Shown here one piece after another: positions 44,668 to 53,939 of a DNA stretch of 64,000 bases. The stretch is taken from positions 62,001 to 126,000 of the forward strand of contig CAWCSF010000002.1 in assembly GCA_963798195.1 (NCBI GenBank), read 5' to 3'. This DNA comes from CAVSRC01 sp963798195 (GTDB taxonomy: Bacteria; Pseudomonadota; Alphaproteobacteria; Rhizobiales; Kaistiaceae). Every line of letters starts with the position of its first letter. Positions within the stretch are counted from its first letter, which is position 1. A program made the position numbers and the translations under genes. Under the pieces are notes generated by a model that was not told where the DNA came from, ran no database searches, and saw only the letters and a program-made list of their open reading frames with translations.

Positions 44668-45908
44668 TTCGCCGCGTCGTCGCCTTTGGATTCTGCCGCA
44701 GCGGCGACGCTCCCAACGCTGGCCGCCGGCAAGGCGAGCGCGGCGCGCTGGCCGGGCGGCCAACTGTAATCGTCAGCCCGGCCGGGCACGAGCGGCGGCG
44801 CTGCGCCCTGCACGATCAACTTGTACTGCGGCGTGTCATCGGAGATCGACGGCTGCTCTGGGGCCTCGTCGGAGCCGATGAGCAGGCGGCTTCCGCCCGG
44901 CAATGGATCGCCAAGCGAGATGACCGGTCCAACAAGGCGCTTGACGCCATCCGGGCCGATCTCGATCTGGCTCGTCTGGCTGGCCGACGCCAACAGGTCA
45001 ACGGCACCCGTGCCGATGCCGGTCTGCTTGCGGATCTCGCGCTCGACATAGAAGGCCAGCTTCAGCCGGCCGGCCCGCGTGAAGTTGATACCGTCGCCCG
45101 CCCTGAGCGCGCGGAGTTGGCCGTCCACGTCAGGACCGGACGAGATATAGCGCCCGTTCTCATCGGTGAACCCATTCCAGATATCGATGAAAGCGCCGCC
45201 CGCTTGCGTGGACTGCGGCTTGTAGAAGCCGTTCAGGTAGGTCATGTCGCGCGATGACGACGCCGAGCGCATGGGCGGAGCGCTCACCCAGAAGAACGGG
45301 CGGCCGAAGACCCTCAGCGTGCCAACGATCCCCTCGATGCGCGACACATACGTCTTTTCCCAGGCCTCGGAATGCGGAGCTGGTCGAGTCTTGCCGATCC
45401 GCATCTGCTGCCGGTCGTTCGCGCCAAAGGCAAGCACGATGACATCGGGCTTGGTCTCGTTGAGCAGGCCCGGGAGTTCCTTGTTCCAGTCGTAATAGTC
45501 TTCGCGCACCAGGCCCGAGGCATTCCGCGACTTGTCGACCGTGGTGATCTTCGGCTCTTCGGCGAATCGCTGCTCGAGGCCCCAGGCGATGCCGCCAGCC
45601 ACGAAATCGCCGATGACCAGAATCTTGCGGGCGTTCTCGTCCTTCTCGGCAACCTCGGCGACGGCGACCGGCGGCTGTGCCGGGCGGGGGCGCGCGCTTC
45701 GGCGCGACTGGACCGGAGGTGCCCGCCGATCCGGCGGCGGCCCAAGGTTGCGGTTGCCGAAAAGCAGGTCGAAGAAGCCCATCGGCTGTTGCTGCTGCTG
45801 CTGGGGCGGCGGACGCCGGTACTGCTGCGCGAAGCTGCCATGCAGCGGCAGGGCGAACAGCAATCCGGCAACCACGGCAAGAAGCAAGGCAGACAGGCGG
45901 CGCGTCAT
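44664..45908 (-). CDS. DUF459 SGNH-hydrolase-like exported protein
   Basis: The 414-residue exported protein has a signal peptide (1 to about 28), then a Pro/Gln-rich stretch (RRPPPQQQQQQPMGFF) and an SGNH/GDSL-like domain (about residues 90-330): ILVIGDFVAGGIAWGLE in place of block I (GDS replaced by GDF), the block-III-like AFGANDRQQM, and DGINFTRAGRLKLA near the end. This fits DUF459. In plant and animal pathogens such proteins are found near cell-surface polysaccharide genes; enzymatic activity is not proven. The ATG at 45908 begins the signal peptide. It follows the MltB-type gene by 64 bp on the same strand. Confidence 0.8.
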   Translation of the reverse strand: MTRRLSALLLAVVAGLLFALPLHGSFAQQYRRPPPQQQQQQPMGFFDLLFGNRNLGPPPDRRAPPVQSRRSARPRPAQPPVAVAEVAEKDENARKILVIGDFVAGGIAWGLEQRFAEEPKITTVDKSRNASGLVREDYYDWNKELPGLLNETKPDVIVLAFGANDRQQMRIGKTRPAPHSEAWEKTYVSRIEGIVGTLRVFGRPFFWVSAPPMRSASSSRDMTYLNGFYKPQSTQAGGAFIDIWNGFTDENGRYISSGPDVDGQLRALRAGDGINFTRAGRLKLAFYVEREIRKQTGIGTGAVDLLASASQTSQIEIGPDGVKRLVGPVISLGDPLPGGSRLLIGSDEAPEQPSISDDTPQYKLIVQGAAPPLVPGRADDYSWPPGQRAALALPAASVGSVAAAAESKGDDAAN

Positions 45909-45972
45909 CTTCCGGTCCGATCCAAAACGCACAAATTGACCGCCGAACGGCGGACGCCCCGTTGCAGCTATT

Positions 45973-47199
45973 CTAGCGGGAGGCCTCCAGTCGCCGCAAC
46001 AGGTCGCGGGTCTCGACTCCGTCCGGGTTGAGGCCGAGTTTGCGCTGATAGTTGCGGATCGCCTCCCGGCTTCCGCTGCCGATATCCCCATCGATATCGC
46101 CGGAATAGTAGCCGCTCATGGTGAGCAGGAGCTGCAGCTGCTTGCTCTCCTCCAGGGAGAACGGCTTCTCGTGGGCGGGCCAATTGGCCACGAAGGGTCC
46201 GTCGCCGCGCAGCCTGTCGGAGAGATGGCCAACCGCCAGCGCATAAAAGTTGGAGGCGTTGTAGCGCTTGATGGCGCGGAAGTTCTTCAGGAGCAGGAAA
46301 GCAGGCCCATCGCGCCCGTTCGGCGCATAGAGCGTGGCCGGATCGCTGGGCCGCGGGAAACCCGCGCCGTTCGCCCGCTTCACGCCAAGCTTCGTCCAGG
46401 ACGCGAGCGAGCGTTCACCGCTCTTGTTCGGGCTGAGGTTTGCCGGCAGGACTATCTCGTAGCCCCAGGTTTCACCGGTGCGCCAGCCGGATTTCTTCAG
46501 ATAGCTCGCCGTCGAGCCCAGCGCGTCGGCAACCGAAGTCCAGATATTGCGCCGCCCATCGCCGTCGAAATCCACCCCATAGGCCTCGAACGTCGTCGGG
46601 ATGAACTGGGTGTGCCCCATTGCGCCGGCCCACGACCCTGTCATGTCGTTCGGGCTGATGTCGCCGCGTTGAATGATCTTGAGCGCCGCAACGAGCTGCT
46701 GGCGCCCATATTTGGCCAATCGGCCGCCCGACCAAGCGAGCGTCGCCAGCGAGCGGATCGTATTCTTGAACAGCCGCGGATTGCTGAAGATGTGGCCGTA
46801 GTGACTTTCCATCCCCCAGATCGCGGCGACAACGTAACGATCGACGCCGTACTTGGCCTCAATACGCGCGAGAAGACTGCCATTTTGGGTAAGCGCCACC
46901 CGGCCTTCGGCGATGCGCTCGTCGGAAACCATCTGATCCAGATAGTTCCAGATCTTCATGTTGAACTCGGCCTGCGCCCCGGCGCGCTTCAGCACATCGG
47001 GGTCGGGCTCGAAATTGCGCAGCGCCGTGTCGTATGTGCGCTGACTGACACCGGCCGCCTTGGCGGTCGGCCAGAAACTCTGCACCCATTGCTGGGGGTC
47101 CTGCGCAGCAGAAACAGCTGCGGCAGGCAGCGACAATACTGCCGCGACCAATCCTGTCATGAGGATCGATTTCGCCGTCATACCGCCGAGTAAGTGCAT
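45973..47199 (-). CDS. Lytic murein transglycosylase, MltB type
   Basis: This 408-residue exported enzyme has a signal peptide (about 1-33), an SLT/MltB catalytic domain (about 35-330) with catalytic Glu131 in WGMESHYG and the AGAMGHTQFIPTTFEAYGVD motif, and a C-terminal peptidoglycan-binding domain (about 350-405, YYSGDIDGDIGSGSREAIRN). It cleaves murein glycan to 1,6-anhydro-muropeptides. The ATG at 47199 has a GGAGAAGG ribosome site 7 nt upstream; the long open frame before it overlaps the next gene's spacer and looks non-coding. Confidence 0.93.
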   Translation of the reverse strand: MHLLGGMTAKSILMTGLVAAVLSLPAAAVSAAQDPQQWVQSFWPTAKAAGVSQRTYDTALRNFEPDPDVLKRAGAQAEFNMKIWNYLDQMVSDERIAEGRVALTQNGSLLARIEAKYGVDRYVVAAIWGMESHYGHIFSNPRLFKNTIRSLATLAWSGGRLAKYGRQQLVAALKIIQRGDISPNDMTGSWAGAMGHTQFIPTTFEAYGVDFDGDGRRNIWTSVADALGSTASYLKKSGWRTGETWGYEIVLPANLSPNKSGERSLASWTKLGVKRANGAGFPRPSDPATLYAPNGRDGPAFLLLKNFRAIKRYNASNFYALAVGHLSDRLRGDGPFVANWPAHEKPFSLEESKQLQLLLTMSGYYSGDIDGDIGSGSREAIRNYQRKLGLNPDGVETRDLLRRLEASR

Positions 47200-47296
47200 T
47201 CCGGATCCTTCTCCGGCTGCGCTGCCCCGCCCCGATTCGGCCGCGACCATAACATTGTGGCGGGGGGCCGCCGCAAGCCAACGCTTCCCCGGAGTG

Positions 47297-48289
47297 TCAT
47301 TCCCGCTGGTTGCGGCGCTCCAAGGAAGCTTCCCAGGCAAGGGCATGACCGACAATTTCGTTGAGGTCAGCGTGCCGCGGCTGCCAACCGAACTCCGCCA
47401 TGATGCGGGCTGGAGAAGCCACGATCGCCGCAGGATCGCCGGGACGGCGCGCACCAAGGCGGACAGTGAAATCGCGCCCGGACACCTGTTTCACGGTCTC
47501 GATCACGTCCAGCACCGAATAGCCGTGGCCGTAGCCGCAATTGGCGACGAGGCTCGGGTTGTTGCCGCGAAGATACTTCAGGGCCTCACCGTGGGCGGCG
47601 ACGAGATCGGCGACGTGAATGTAGTCGCGGACGCACGTACCGTCCGCCGTTGGATAATCCGTGCCATAGACCGTTACCGCGTCTCGCTTGCCGAGCGCGG
47701 TCTCGCTCGCGACCTTGATGAGATGCGTGGCGCCCTTGGTCGATTGCCCCGTCCGTCCGCGTGGGTCGGCACCGGCGACGTTGAAATAGCGCAGCGCCAC
47801 GTAGCGGAAATCATGCGCCGCCGCGGTATCGGCGAGCATGATTTCGCTCATCAGCTTGGAGCGGCCATAAGGAGACTCGGGCGACAACGGCACATCCTCG
47901 GTGACCGGCGTTACGTTCGGCGTGCCATAGACGGCCGCGGTTGATGAGAAGATGAAGCGCCGGACGTGGCCGGCGACGGCGGCGGCGATGAGCGCCCGCG
48001 TCTTCACGGTGTTGTTGAGGTAATAGCCGAGCGGATCGGCGACCGAATCCGGCACAACGACCGACCCGGCGAAATGAATGATCGCCTCGACCGCGTGCTC
48101 CCGGATGAGGTGGCCAACCAGGGCCTCGTCGCCGCAGTCGCCGTGGACCAGGTGCGCCTCCGGCGCCACCGCCCAGCGAAAGCCGGTGGACAGGTTGTCG
48201 AGCACGATCACATCTTCGCCGGCATCCGTGAGAAGCCAGACCATGTGACTGCCGATGTAGCCGGCTCCGCCGGTGACCAGAATACTCAT
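47297..48289 (-). CDS. galE: UDP-glucose 4-epimerase
   Basis: The 330-residue short-chain dehydrogenase-family epimerase has NAD-binding TGGAGYIGSH at the N-terminus, the catalytic STAAVYG and YGRSK (Tyr-x3-Lys) motifs, and the RYFNVAGAD block. It interconverts UDP-glucose and UDP-galactose, feeding exopolysaccharide and LPS synthesis. It is divergent from galU, with which it shares UDP-glucose metabolism, so co-regulation from the shared 123-bp spacer is plausible. Confidence 0.95.
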   Translation of the reverse strand: MSILVTGGAGYIGSHMVWLLTDAGEDVIVLDNLSTGFRWAVAPEAHLVHGDCGDEALVGHLIREHAVEAIIHFAGSVVVPDSVADPLGYYLNNTVKTRALIAAAVAGHVRRFIFSSTAAVYGTPNVTPVTEDVPLSPESPYGRSKLMSEIMLADTAAAHDFRYVALRYFNVAGADPRGRTGQSTKGATHLIKVASETALGKRDAVTVYGTDYPTADGTCVRDYIHVADLVAAHGEALKYLRGNNPSLVANCGYGHGYSVLDVIETVKQVSGRDFTVRLGARRPGDPAAIVASPARIMAEFGWQPRHADLNEIVGHALAWEASLERRNQRE

Positions 48290-48412
48290 GCGGGAACGGT
48301 TCGCCTGACCTTGGGTTTCGCCGTAAGGTTAGTGAAAGAGTATTGACGTCATATTGCTGCCGTTCGCCTGTCAGAACCTTATTTTCCCGCCGGTTCCAAC
48401 CAGAAACCCGAG

Positions 48413-49303
48413 ATGCCCGCCCCGCTCCGCAAAGCCGTCTTCCCGATTGCCGGTCTCGGCACCCGTTTCCTGCCTGCCACCAAGGCCATGCCCAAGGAGA
48501 TGCTTACGGTCGTCGATCGCCCCCTCATCCAATACGTGGTCGACGAGGCTCTGGAGGCCGGCATCGAGGACCTGATCATGGTCACCGGACGCAACAAGGG
48601 CGTCATCGAAGACCATTTCGACATCCAGTACGAACTGGAGGCGACGCTGCGCGAGCGCGGCAAGACCAAGGAACTCGACCAGTTGACCCGCGAATTGCCG
48701 CCGGCTGGCCGCGTGAGCTTCACGCGGCAGCAGGCGCCGCACGGCCTCGGCCACGCGGTGTGGTGCGCCCGCGATATTGTCGGCAACGAGCCATTCGCGG
48801 TCCTGCTGCCCGACATGATCATGCAGGGCAAGCCCGGATGCCTCGCCCAGATGGTCGCCGTCTACAACGAGACCGGCGGCAACCTGATCTCCGTCGAGGA
48901 ATGCGATCCGGCCGAGACCGCCAAATACGGTATCGTCGGGATCGGCAAGCCAGTGGGCAAGACCGGCAAGGCCCATGAGCTGACCGGCATGGTCGAGAAG
49001 CCTGAGCCGAAGGACGCTCCTTCCAACCTCTACATCAACGGCCGCTACATCCTTCAGCCGGAGATCTTCGAACTGCTGGCGCAGCAGGAGCGCGGCGCCG
49101 GCAATGAGATTCAGCTCACCGACGCGATGCTGAGGCTTGCCGAGGCGCAGCCCTTCTACGCGACACGATTCACCGGCCGCACCCACGACTGCGGGGCCAA
49201 ACTCGGCTGGCTGATGGCGAACATGGCCTTCGCGCTGGAGCGGGATGAGTTGGCCGAAGATTTCCGGAAGGAAGCAAGCGCGCTGCTCAACGGAAAATCC
49301 TAG
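48413..49303 (+). CDS. galU: UTP-glucose-1-phosphate uridylyltransferase
   Basis: The 296-residue nucleotidyltransferase makes UDP-glucose from glucose-1-phosphate and UTP. Motifs are FPIAGLGTRFLPATKAMPKE (nucleotide loop), VVDRPLIQYVVDEALEAGI, HGLGHAVWCARDIVG, and the Lys/Asp region GMVEKPEPKDAPSNL. Length is normal. It supplies the substrate of galE next door. The stop shares a CTAG palindrome with the convergent barrel protein gene. Confidence 0.96.
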   Translation: MPAPLRKAVFPIAGLGTRFLPATKAMPKEMLTVVDRPLIQYVVDEALEAGIEDLIMVTGRNKGVIEDHFDIQYELEATLRERGKTKELDQLTRELPPAGRVSFTRQQAPHGLGHAVWCARDIVGNEPFAVLLPDMIMQGKPGCLAQMVAVYNETGGNLISVEECDPAETAKYGIVGIGKPVGKTGKAHELTGMVEKPEPKDAPSNLYINGRYILQPEIFELLAQQERGAGNEIQLTDAMLRLAEAQPFYATRFTGRTHDCGAKLGWLMANMAFALERDELAEDFRKEASALLNGKS

Positions 49304-50718
49304 CGCTGCAGGCGAAGTTCGACGCGCACGGCGTCGGACTGGTAGGTCTCGCTTGCCGCGGTGCTCTGCTTCCACGTGTGGACGTAGCCACCGGTCAGGT
49401 AGAGCTTGCGGTTGAGCTTCCACGTCGCGGCGATGCCTGCATCCACCGTATTGTCGACCTGGCCGGTGCCCTGGAATGCCTCGCGCGTGAAACTCGCCGT
49501 CCAGTTGACGGTGGCGTTGTGTTTCCATGCATATTCCACGTCCACCGACGCGGTATGGACGACCGATCCTGACGATGCCGGATCGGTGGTCGGGTTGAAC
49601 GAGGTGGACGCACCGAAGGTGGCGGTCACCAGCCGCACCGGCGACCACACCAGCGAGCCATCGAGCGTCAGCGCGCTGAGCGAGGCCAGCGTGGGATCGT
49701 CGAGGTGCTGCATGCCGTAGCCGACGGCCACTTCGCCGGTGAGTACGGGGCCGCGATCGATCATCACGCCGACGCGCCCGAACCCAGTGAGGCTCGACCG
49801 CATGAGCCCGTTGTTGTCCGCCATCTGGTCGAAGACGCGACGCGATACCTCGCCTTCGATGAACGGATTCAGGCCCGGCGGCGTCTCGTAGCCGAGCCTT
49901 AAGCGTGCACCGTAGAGGTTGTTGTCGCGATAACTCTGATCGATGATCCCACCACCGGACAACGTCCCATCGTCGTAGTCGGTCCGCTCGATGTTGCCTT
50001 CCACCTCGATCAGGCCCCGCCCGAACGCGCCGTGGAGCGTGGCGGAGGCAAAGAGATCGTGCACGCCGGGTCGGTCGCTGGCGCCGGACGGAAAGTTGGG
50101 ATCGGACACGTCTTGCTGGCTGTAGTCGTAGCGCCCGTCGAAGGCGAGGTCCCAGCGTTCCTTGAGGTCGAGCCGCGCGGTCGCCTCGATGGAACCGGAC
50201 GGCGAATCCGGTCCGCTGCCATCGAGTGTATGATCGTAGGCGCCGCGCAGCGTCAGCGTCGCGGCGTGGCGCGCCCAGTCGGACTCGAGGCGAAACTCCG
50301 GCGTCACGGTGAGATCCGTGGCGGGCCCGCTGCCGGAGCCGTTGGTCTGATGCTCCAGCGTCGTCGTCAGCGACGGATAAAGGATGAAGCCGCCGGCGCG
50401 AATGCCGAGGGCGGCGAAGGGATCGTCCTCAGGTGTGATCGTACGCCGCGGAATGCTGCCGGTTTCGAGCGGATCTGGCTCTGGCCCCTTTTCCTGCGGT
50501 GTCTGGCGCTGGACCGGGCCGGTCTCGTCCGGCTGGTCGGCTGGAATCGATGCGGTAGTGGCCGGATCGGTATCGGACGGCGGTGCCGGCAAGACCAGCG
50601 GATCGTCCTCGCCGACGCTGCCGCGAAGCCCCGAAATGGCCGAATCCTGCGCGATTGCCGGCAGCCCGGCAGCGCCGAGCAGCATGGCCGCCGTGAGCGG
50701 GAGGAGGCGGAAGCGCAT
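49300..50718 (-). CDS. Outer membrane beta-barrel protein (BBP2-like)
   Basis: This 472-residue protein has a signal peptide (1 to about 23), a disordered Pro/Asp-rich linker (about 30-100) and a C-terminal beta-barrel (about 115-472) of alternating amphipathic strands ending SDAVRVELRLQR. The pattern fits the outer membrane beta-barrel BBP2 family (PF10082), often found with exopolysaccharide export or unknown surface roles. No lipobox. Substrate unknown. It is convergent with galU (shared CTAG) and divergent from kdsD, suggesting a link with cell-surface sugar metabolism. Confidence 0.8.
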   Translation of the reverse strand: MRFRLLPLTAAMLLGAAGLPAIAQDSAISGLRGSVGEDDPLVLPAPPSDTDPATTASIPADQPDETGPVQRQTPQEKGPEPDPLETGSIPRRTITPEDDPFAALGIRAGGFILYPSLTTTLEHQTNGSGSGPATDLTVTPEFRLESDWARHAATLTLRGAYDHTLDGSGPDSPSGSIEATARLDLKERWDLAFDGRYDYSQQDVSDPNFPSGASDRPGVHDLFASATLHGAFGRGLIEVEGNIERTDYDDGTLSGGGIIDQSYRDNNLYGARLRLGYETPPGLNPFIEGEVSRRVFDQMADNNGLMRSSLTGFGRVGVMIDRGPVLTGEVAVGYGMQHLDDPTLASLSALTLDGSLVWSPVRLVTATFGASTSFNPTTDPASSGSVVHTASVDVEYAWKHNATVNWTASFTREAFQGTGQVDNTVDAGIAATWKLNRKLYLTGGYVHTWKQSTAASETYQSDAVRVELRLQR

Positions 50719-50874
50719 GGAGCCTGCCGGTACTGACGAAACGCGCGGAATATCGTTTCCGGAGAGTAAAGATTGTTGGTTAATGCTTGGTTTCGGGCCG
50801 GTTCTGGCTGCGCCTGTTCCGGGGCCCGGTGAAACCTGCTAGACCGGCAAGCACCATCGGGAAGCCCGCGGGAC

Positions 50875-51891
50875 ATGGCCGAACTGCTGACAAAATCAGC
50901 CCGAACATCAGTGAAGGACAGCGGAACTGCCGCTGCCTCCGCCCAACGCACGATCGCGACCGAACGCGCCGGCATGGACGCACTGCTCGCCGCCCTCGAC
51001 GGCGGTCTCGCCGCACCATTCGCCCGCGCCGTCGAGATGATCGGCACAGCCGGCGGACGCGTGATCGTCAGCGGCATGGGCAAGAGCGGCCATATCGGCC
51101 GCAAGATCGCCTCCACGTTTTCCTCGACCGGCACGCCCTCCTTCTTCGTCCACCCGGCGGAGGCCAGCCACGGCGACCTCGGGATGGTCACCGACAATGA
51201 CGTGATCCTCGCGCTGTCTTGGTCCGGCGAAACGAGCGAGTTGCGCAGCCTGGTGGAGCATGCCCGCCGCTTCGAGATCGCACTGATCGCCATGACCGCG
51301 TTTCCGGAGAGCGCGCTCGGCCGCGAGGCGAACTGCGTGCTGACGCTGCCGCGCGCCGACGAAGCCTGCCCGCACGGACTGGCGCCGACGACCTCGACCC
51401 TGATCCAGCTCGCGCTTGGCGACGCGCTGGCGATTGCCCTGCTCGAAAGCCGCGGCTTCACCGCCGAGCAGTTCCGTATCTTCCACCCCGGCGGCAAGCT
51501 GGGCGCCAACCTGCATTTCGTCCGCGACATCATGCACCACGGCGAGGCGATGCCGCTGACCACGCCCGAGGCGCCGATCGCGCAGGCCGTCCGCATCATC
51601 ACCGAGAAGGGCTTCGGCTGCGTCGGCGTGGTCGACGGCGCCGGCATGCTGGTTGGCGTGGTGACGGATGGCGACCTGCGCCGCAATATCGGCCGCGAAC
51701 TGATCCAGCAGACGGTCGGCGCCGTGATGACATCCACGCCCAAGACCGTGCCGCCTGATTGCCTCGTCGGCGAGGCGCTGGCGATGATGAACCTCGCCTC
51801 GCGGCCCTTCACCGTCCTCTTCGTGGTCGAGGACGGCCGCCCGCTCGGCATCGTGCACATGCACGACTTCCTGCGCCTGGGCGTCGCGTAG
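50875..51891 (+). CDS. kdsD: Arabinose-5-phosphate isomerase
   Basis: The 338-residue KpsF/GutQ-type isomerase has an SIS domain (about 45-180) with GMGKSGHIGRKIASTFSSTG and the substrate motif HPAEASHGDLGM, plus two CBS domains (about 215-335). It converts ribulose-5-phosphate to arabinose-5-phosphate, the first step of Kdo synthesis for lipopolysaccharide. Start ATG 50875, 156 bp from the divergent barrel gene. The next gene is convergent. Confidence 0.94.
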   Translation: MAELLTKSARTSVKDSGTAAASAQRTIATERAGMDALLAALDGGLAAPFARAVEMIGTAGGRVIVSGMGKSGHIGRKIASTFSSTGTPSFFVHPAEASHGDLGMVTDNDVILALSWSGETSELRSLVEHARRFEIALIAMTAFPESALGREANCVLTLPRADEACPHGLAPTTSTLIQLALGDALAIALLESRGFTAEQFRIFHPGGKLGANLHFVRDIMHHGEAMPLTTPEAPIAQAVRIITEKGFGCVGVVDGAGMLVGVVTDGDLRRNIGRELIQQTVGAVMTSTPKTVPPDCLVGEALAMMNLASRPFTVLFVVEDGRPLGIVHMHDFLRLGVA

Positions 51892-51906
51892 CTCAAAAAG
51901 AAAAAA

Positions 51907-51928
51907 GCCCGGAGCCGAAGCTCCGGGC
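51907..51928 (-). terminator. Intrinsic terminator of sugar ABC operon
   Basis: Minus strand: GCCCGGAG-CTTCGG-CTCCGGGC (8-bp stem) followed by TTTTTTCTTTTT. It lies 24 bp after the substrate-binding protein stop, and its T-run reads leftward, so it ends the leftward transporter operon. Confidence 0.9.
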
Positions 51929-51951
51929 GAGACCTCCGGGAGGTCAGAGGC

Positions 51952-52854
51952 CTACTTGTAGTCGGCCGCGTTTTCCTTGGTGACGAGCACGGTGCCGGTG
52001 TCGATCACGGCATCGATCTTCTCGCCCTTCTTCACCTTCAAGGCGTTCTCGACGCCGAGACGACCCATGTTCTTCGGGTTCTGGGCAATCGTGGCGGCCA
52101 TGTCGCCGGCGAGTACGGCCGCGGCAGCGTTCGGATTGGCGTCGAAGCCGACGACCATGATCTTGCCCGACATCCCGGCCGACTTGATTGCCTGAACAGC
52201 ACCGAGGGCCATGTTGTCGTTGGAGGCAAATACCGCCTTCAGGTTCGGGTTGCCGGTGAGAATGTTCTCCATCGCCGATTGGGCCTTGGCCGTATCCCAA
52301 TCCGCCGGCTGCTCGGCGACAACCTTGAGGCCGCATGCCGTCAGGCCGTCATGGGCGCCGGTCGCGCGGGCTTGTCCCGTGGACTGGGTGATGATGCCCT
52401 GAAGGATGGCGACATCGCTGCCCTTGTCGACGTTCTTGCAGATGTAATCGGCGGCAAGCGCAGCGCCATTGGCATTGTTGGTGCCGATGAAGGTAACGCC
52501 ATCATTGGTGCCCTTGGTGTCGATGAACACCACGCCGACACCCTGCTTGATCGCCGCATCGACGACCGGCTTGAGCGCATTCGGATCGGTCGGCGCGATG
52601 GCAAGACCGGAGATGTTCTTGGCGAGCATGTCCTCGACCAGCGCGATCTGGCCCTGGATGTCGCTCTCTTGTGGCGGCGCGACAACAACCACGTCGACGC
52701 CGAGTTCCTTGCCCTTCTCCTTGGCGCCGGCCTCGACGGCCGCCCAGAACGGATTGCCCGAACCGGGGCCCTTCATCGCAACGACCACGGTTTCCGCGTG
52801 CGCGAGCGCCGTCGACAGCAGCAATGCAGCGGTAAGGCCGATCAGCTTTTTCAT
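51952..52854 (-). CDS. Sugar ABC transporter substrate-binding protein
   Basis: The 300-residue periplasmic binding protein of the ribose/galactose (Peripla_BP_4) class has a signal peptide (1-20, ending ALAHA). Mature regions are VVVAMKGPGSGNPFWAAVEA, the IQGQIALVEDMLAKNISGLA block and VFASNDNMALGAVQAIKSAG, all typical of RbsB-like proteins. The substrate is probably a pentose or related sugar but cannot be read from sequence. It is the last gene of the operon (ATPase, permease, binding protein) and has its own terminator. Confidence 0.9.
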   Translation of the reverse strand: MKKLIGLTAALLLSTALAHAETVVVAMKGPGSGNPFWAAVEAGAKEKGKELGVDVVVVAPPQESDIQGQIALVEDMLAKNISGLAIAPTDPNALKPVVDAAIKQGVGVVFIDTKGTNDGVTFIGTNNANGAALAADYICKNVDKGSDVAILQGIITQSTGQARATGAHDGLTACGLKVVAEQPADWDTAKAQSAMENILTGNPNLKAVFASNDNMALGAVQAIKSAGMSGKIMVVGFDANPNAAAAVLAGDMAATIAQNPKNMGRLGVENALKVKKGEKIDAVIDTGTVLVTKENAADYK

Positions 52855-52937
52855 CGAGTTTTCCTCCTTGGATACGCTTCATCTCCGTTGGGATTTTTTG
52901 GAGCCGGGCGTCGGAGACCCAACCCGCTCCAACCGTG

Positions 52938-53939
52938 CTACTTGCGCACCGATGCGCGCCGCCTCAGCACGTCGAGGTAGACCGCGAGAATGATGATCAG
53001 CCCGATCAGAAGCTGCTGCCAGAACACGCTGACGTTCATCAGGTTCAAACCGTTGCGCAGCAGCCCCATGATCAGCACACCGGCGAACACGCCGAGCACC
53101 GTGCCGCGCCCACCGAAGAAACTTGCGCCGCCGATGATGACGGCCGCGATGGCATCGAGTTCCGCGCCGATGCCGGCGTTGGGGAAGCCGGAATCCGTGC
53201 GGCCGGCGAGCAGCAGCGCGGCCAGCCCGGCGAAGAAGCCGGACAGCGCGTAAACCAGCACCAGAATGCGATCGACGCTGATGCCGCTGACGCGCGCCGC
53301 CTGCGGGTTGCCGCCGACCGCGACGACGTGTCTGCCCACCGCGGTCTTGTGCAGGAAATAGGCGACGCCGCCATACGCGAGAACGAGCACGATGGCGCTG
53401 ACGGGAAGCGCCGCCAGCGGACCGAGGAAGGGCAGCGGTATCTGCGCCGCGCCGAGAAACTTCACCGGTTCCGACAGGCCCGAGATCGGCCTCCCCTCGG
53501 AGATCAGGTTGGTCAGGCCGCGCGCCACATTGAGCATGCCGAGGGTCATGATGAACGGATGCGGCAGGCGCAGCAGCGTCAACCCGAGCCCGTTGACCAC
53601 GCCGACGGTGAGGCCGACGAGCGGACCGAGCAGGATGACCACCGGCCACGGCCAGCCGGCAATGTCCGCCATGGTCAGCGACATCATCGCCAGCGCCAGG
53701 ATGGAGCCCACGGAGAGATCGATGCCGGCGGTGAGGATGACCAGGAACATCCCGATCGACAGCAGCGCGTTCATCGCGATCTGCTTGAGGATGTTGGTCA
53801 GGTTGCGGGCGGTGAAAAAGTATTCCGGCTGGAGCGCGGAGAGCAGCGCCATCATCGCGACGACGACCAGCATGATGCCGTAGCGCTCGACGAAGCGGGC
53901 CGTGCCTGGATAGCGGGACGCGATCGACGACGACGCCAT
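52938..53939 (-). CDS. Sugar ABC transporter permease (RbsC-like)
   Basis: The 333-residue permease of the BPD_transp_2 class has about eight to ten transmembrane helices, with the conserved GIDLSVGSILALAMM motif near residue 75 and FFGGRGTVLGVFAGVLIMG toward the C-terminus. It forms the membrane channel with the ATPase encoded upstream. The ATG at 53939 overlaps the last base of the ATPase stop (TGATG); a GTG one codon earlier also opens the frame. Only one permease gene is present, as is usual for this class. Confidence 0.92.
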   Translation of the reverse strand: MASSSIASRYPGTARFVERYGIMLVVVAMMALLSALQPEYFFTARNLTNILKQIAMNALLSIGMFLVILTAGIDLSVGSILALAMMSLTMADIAGWPWPVVILLGPLVGLTVGVVNGLGLTLLRLPHPFIMTLGMLNVARGLTNLISEGRPISGLSEPVKFLGAAQIPLPFLGPLAALPVSAIVLVLAYGGVAYFLHKTAVGRHVVAVGGNPQAARVSGISVDRILVLVYALSGFFAGLAALLLAGRTDSGFPNAGIGAELDAIAAVIIGGASFFGGRGTVLGVFAGVLIMGLLRNGLNLMNVSVFWQQLLIGLIIILAVYLDVLRRRASVRK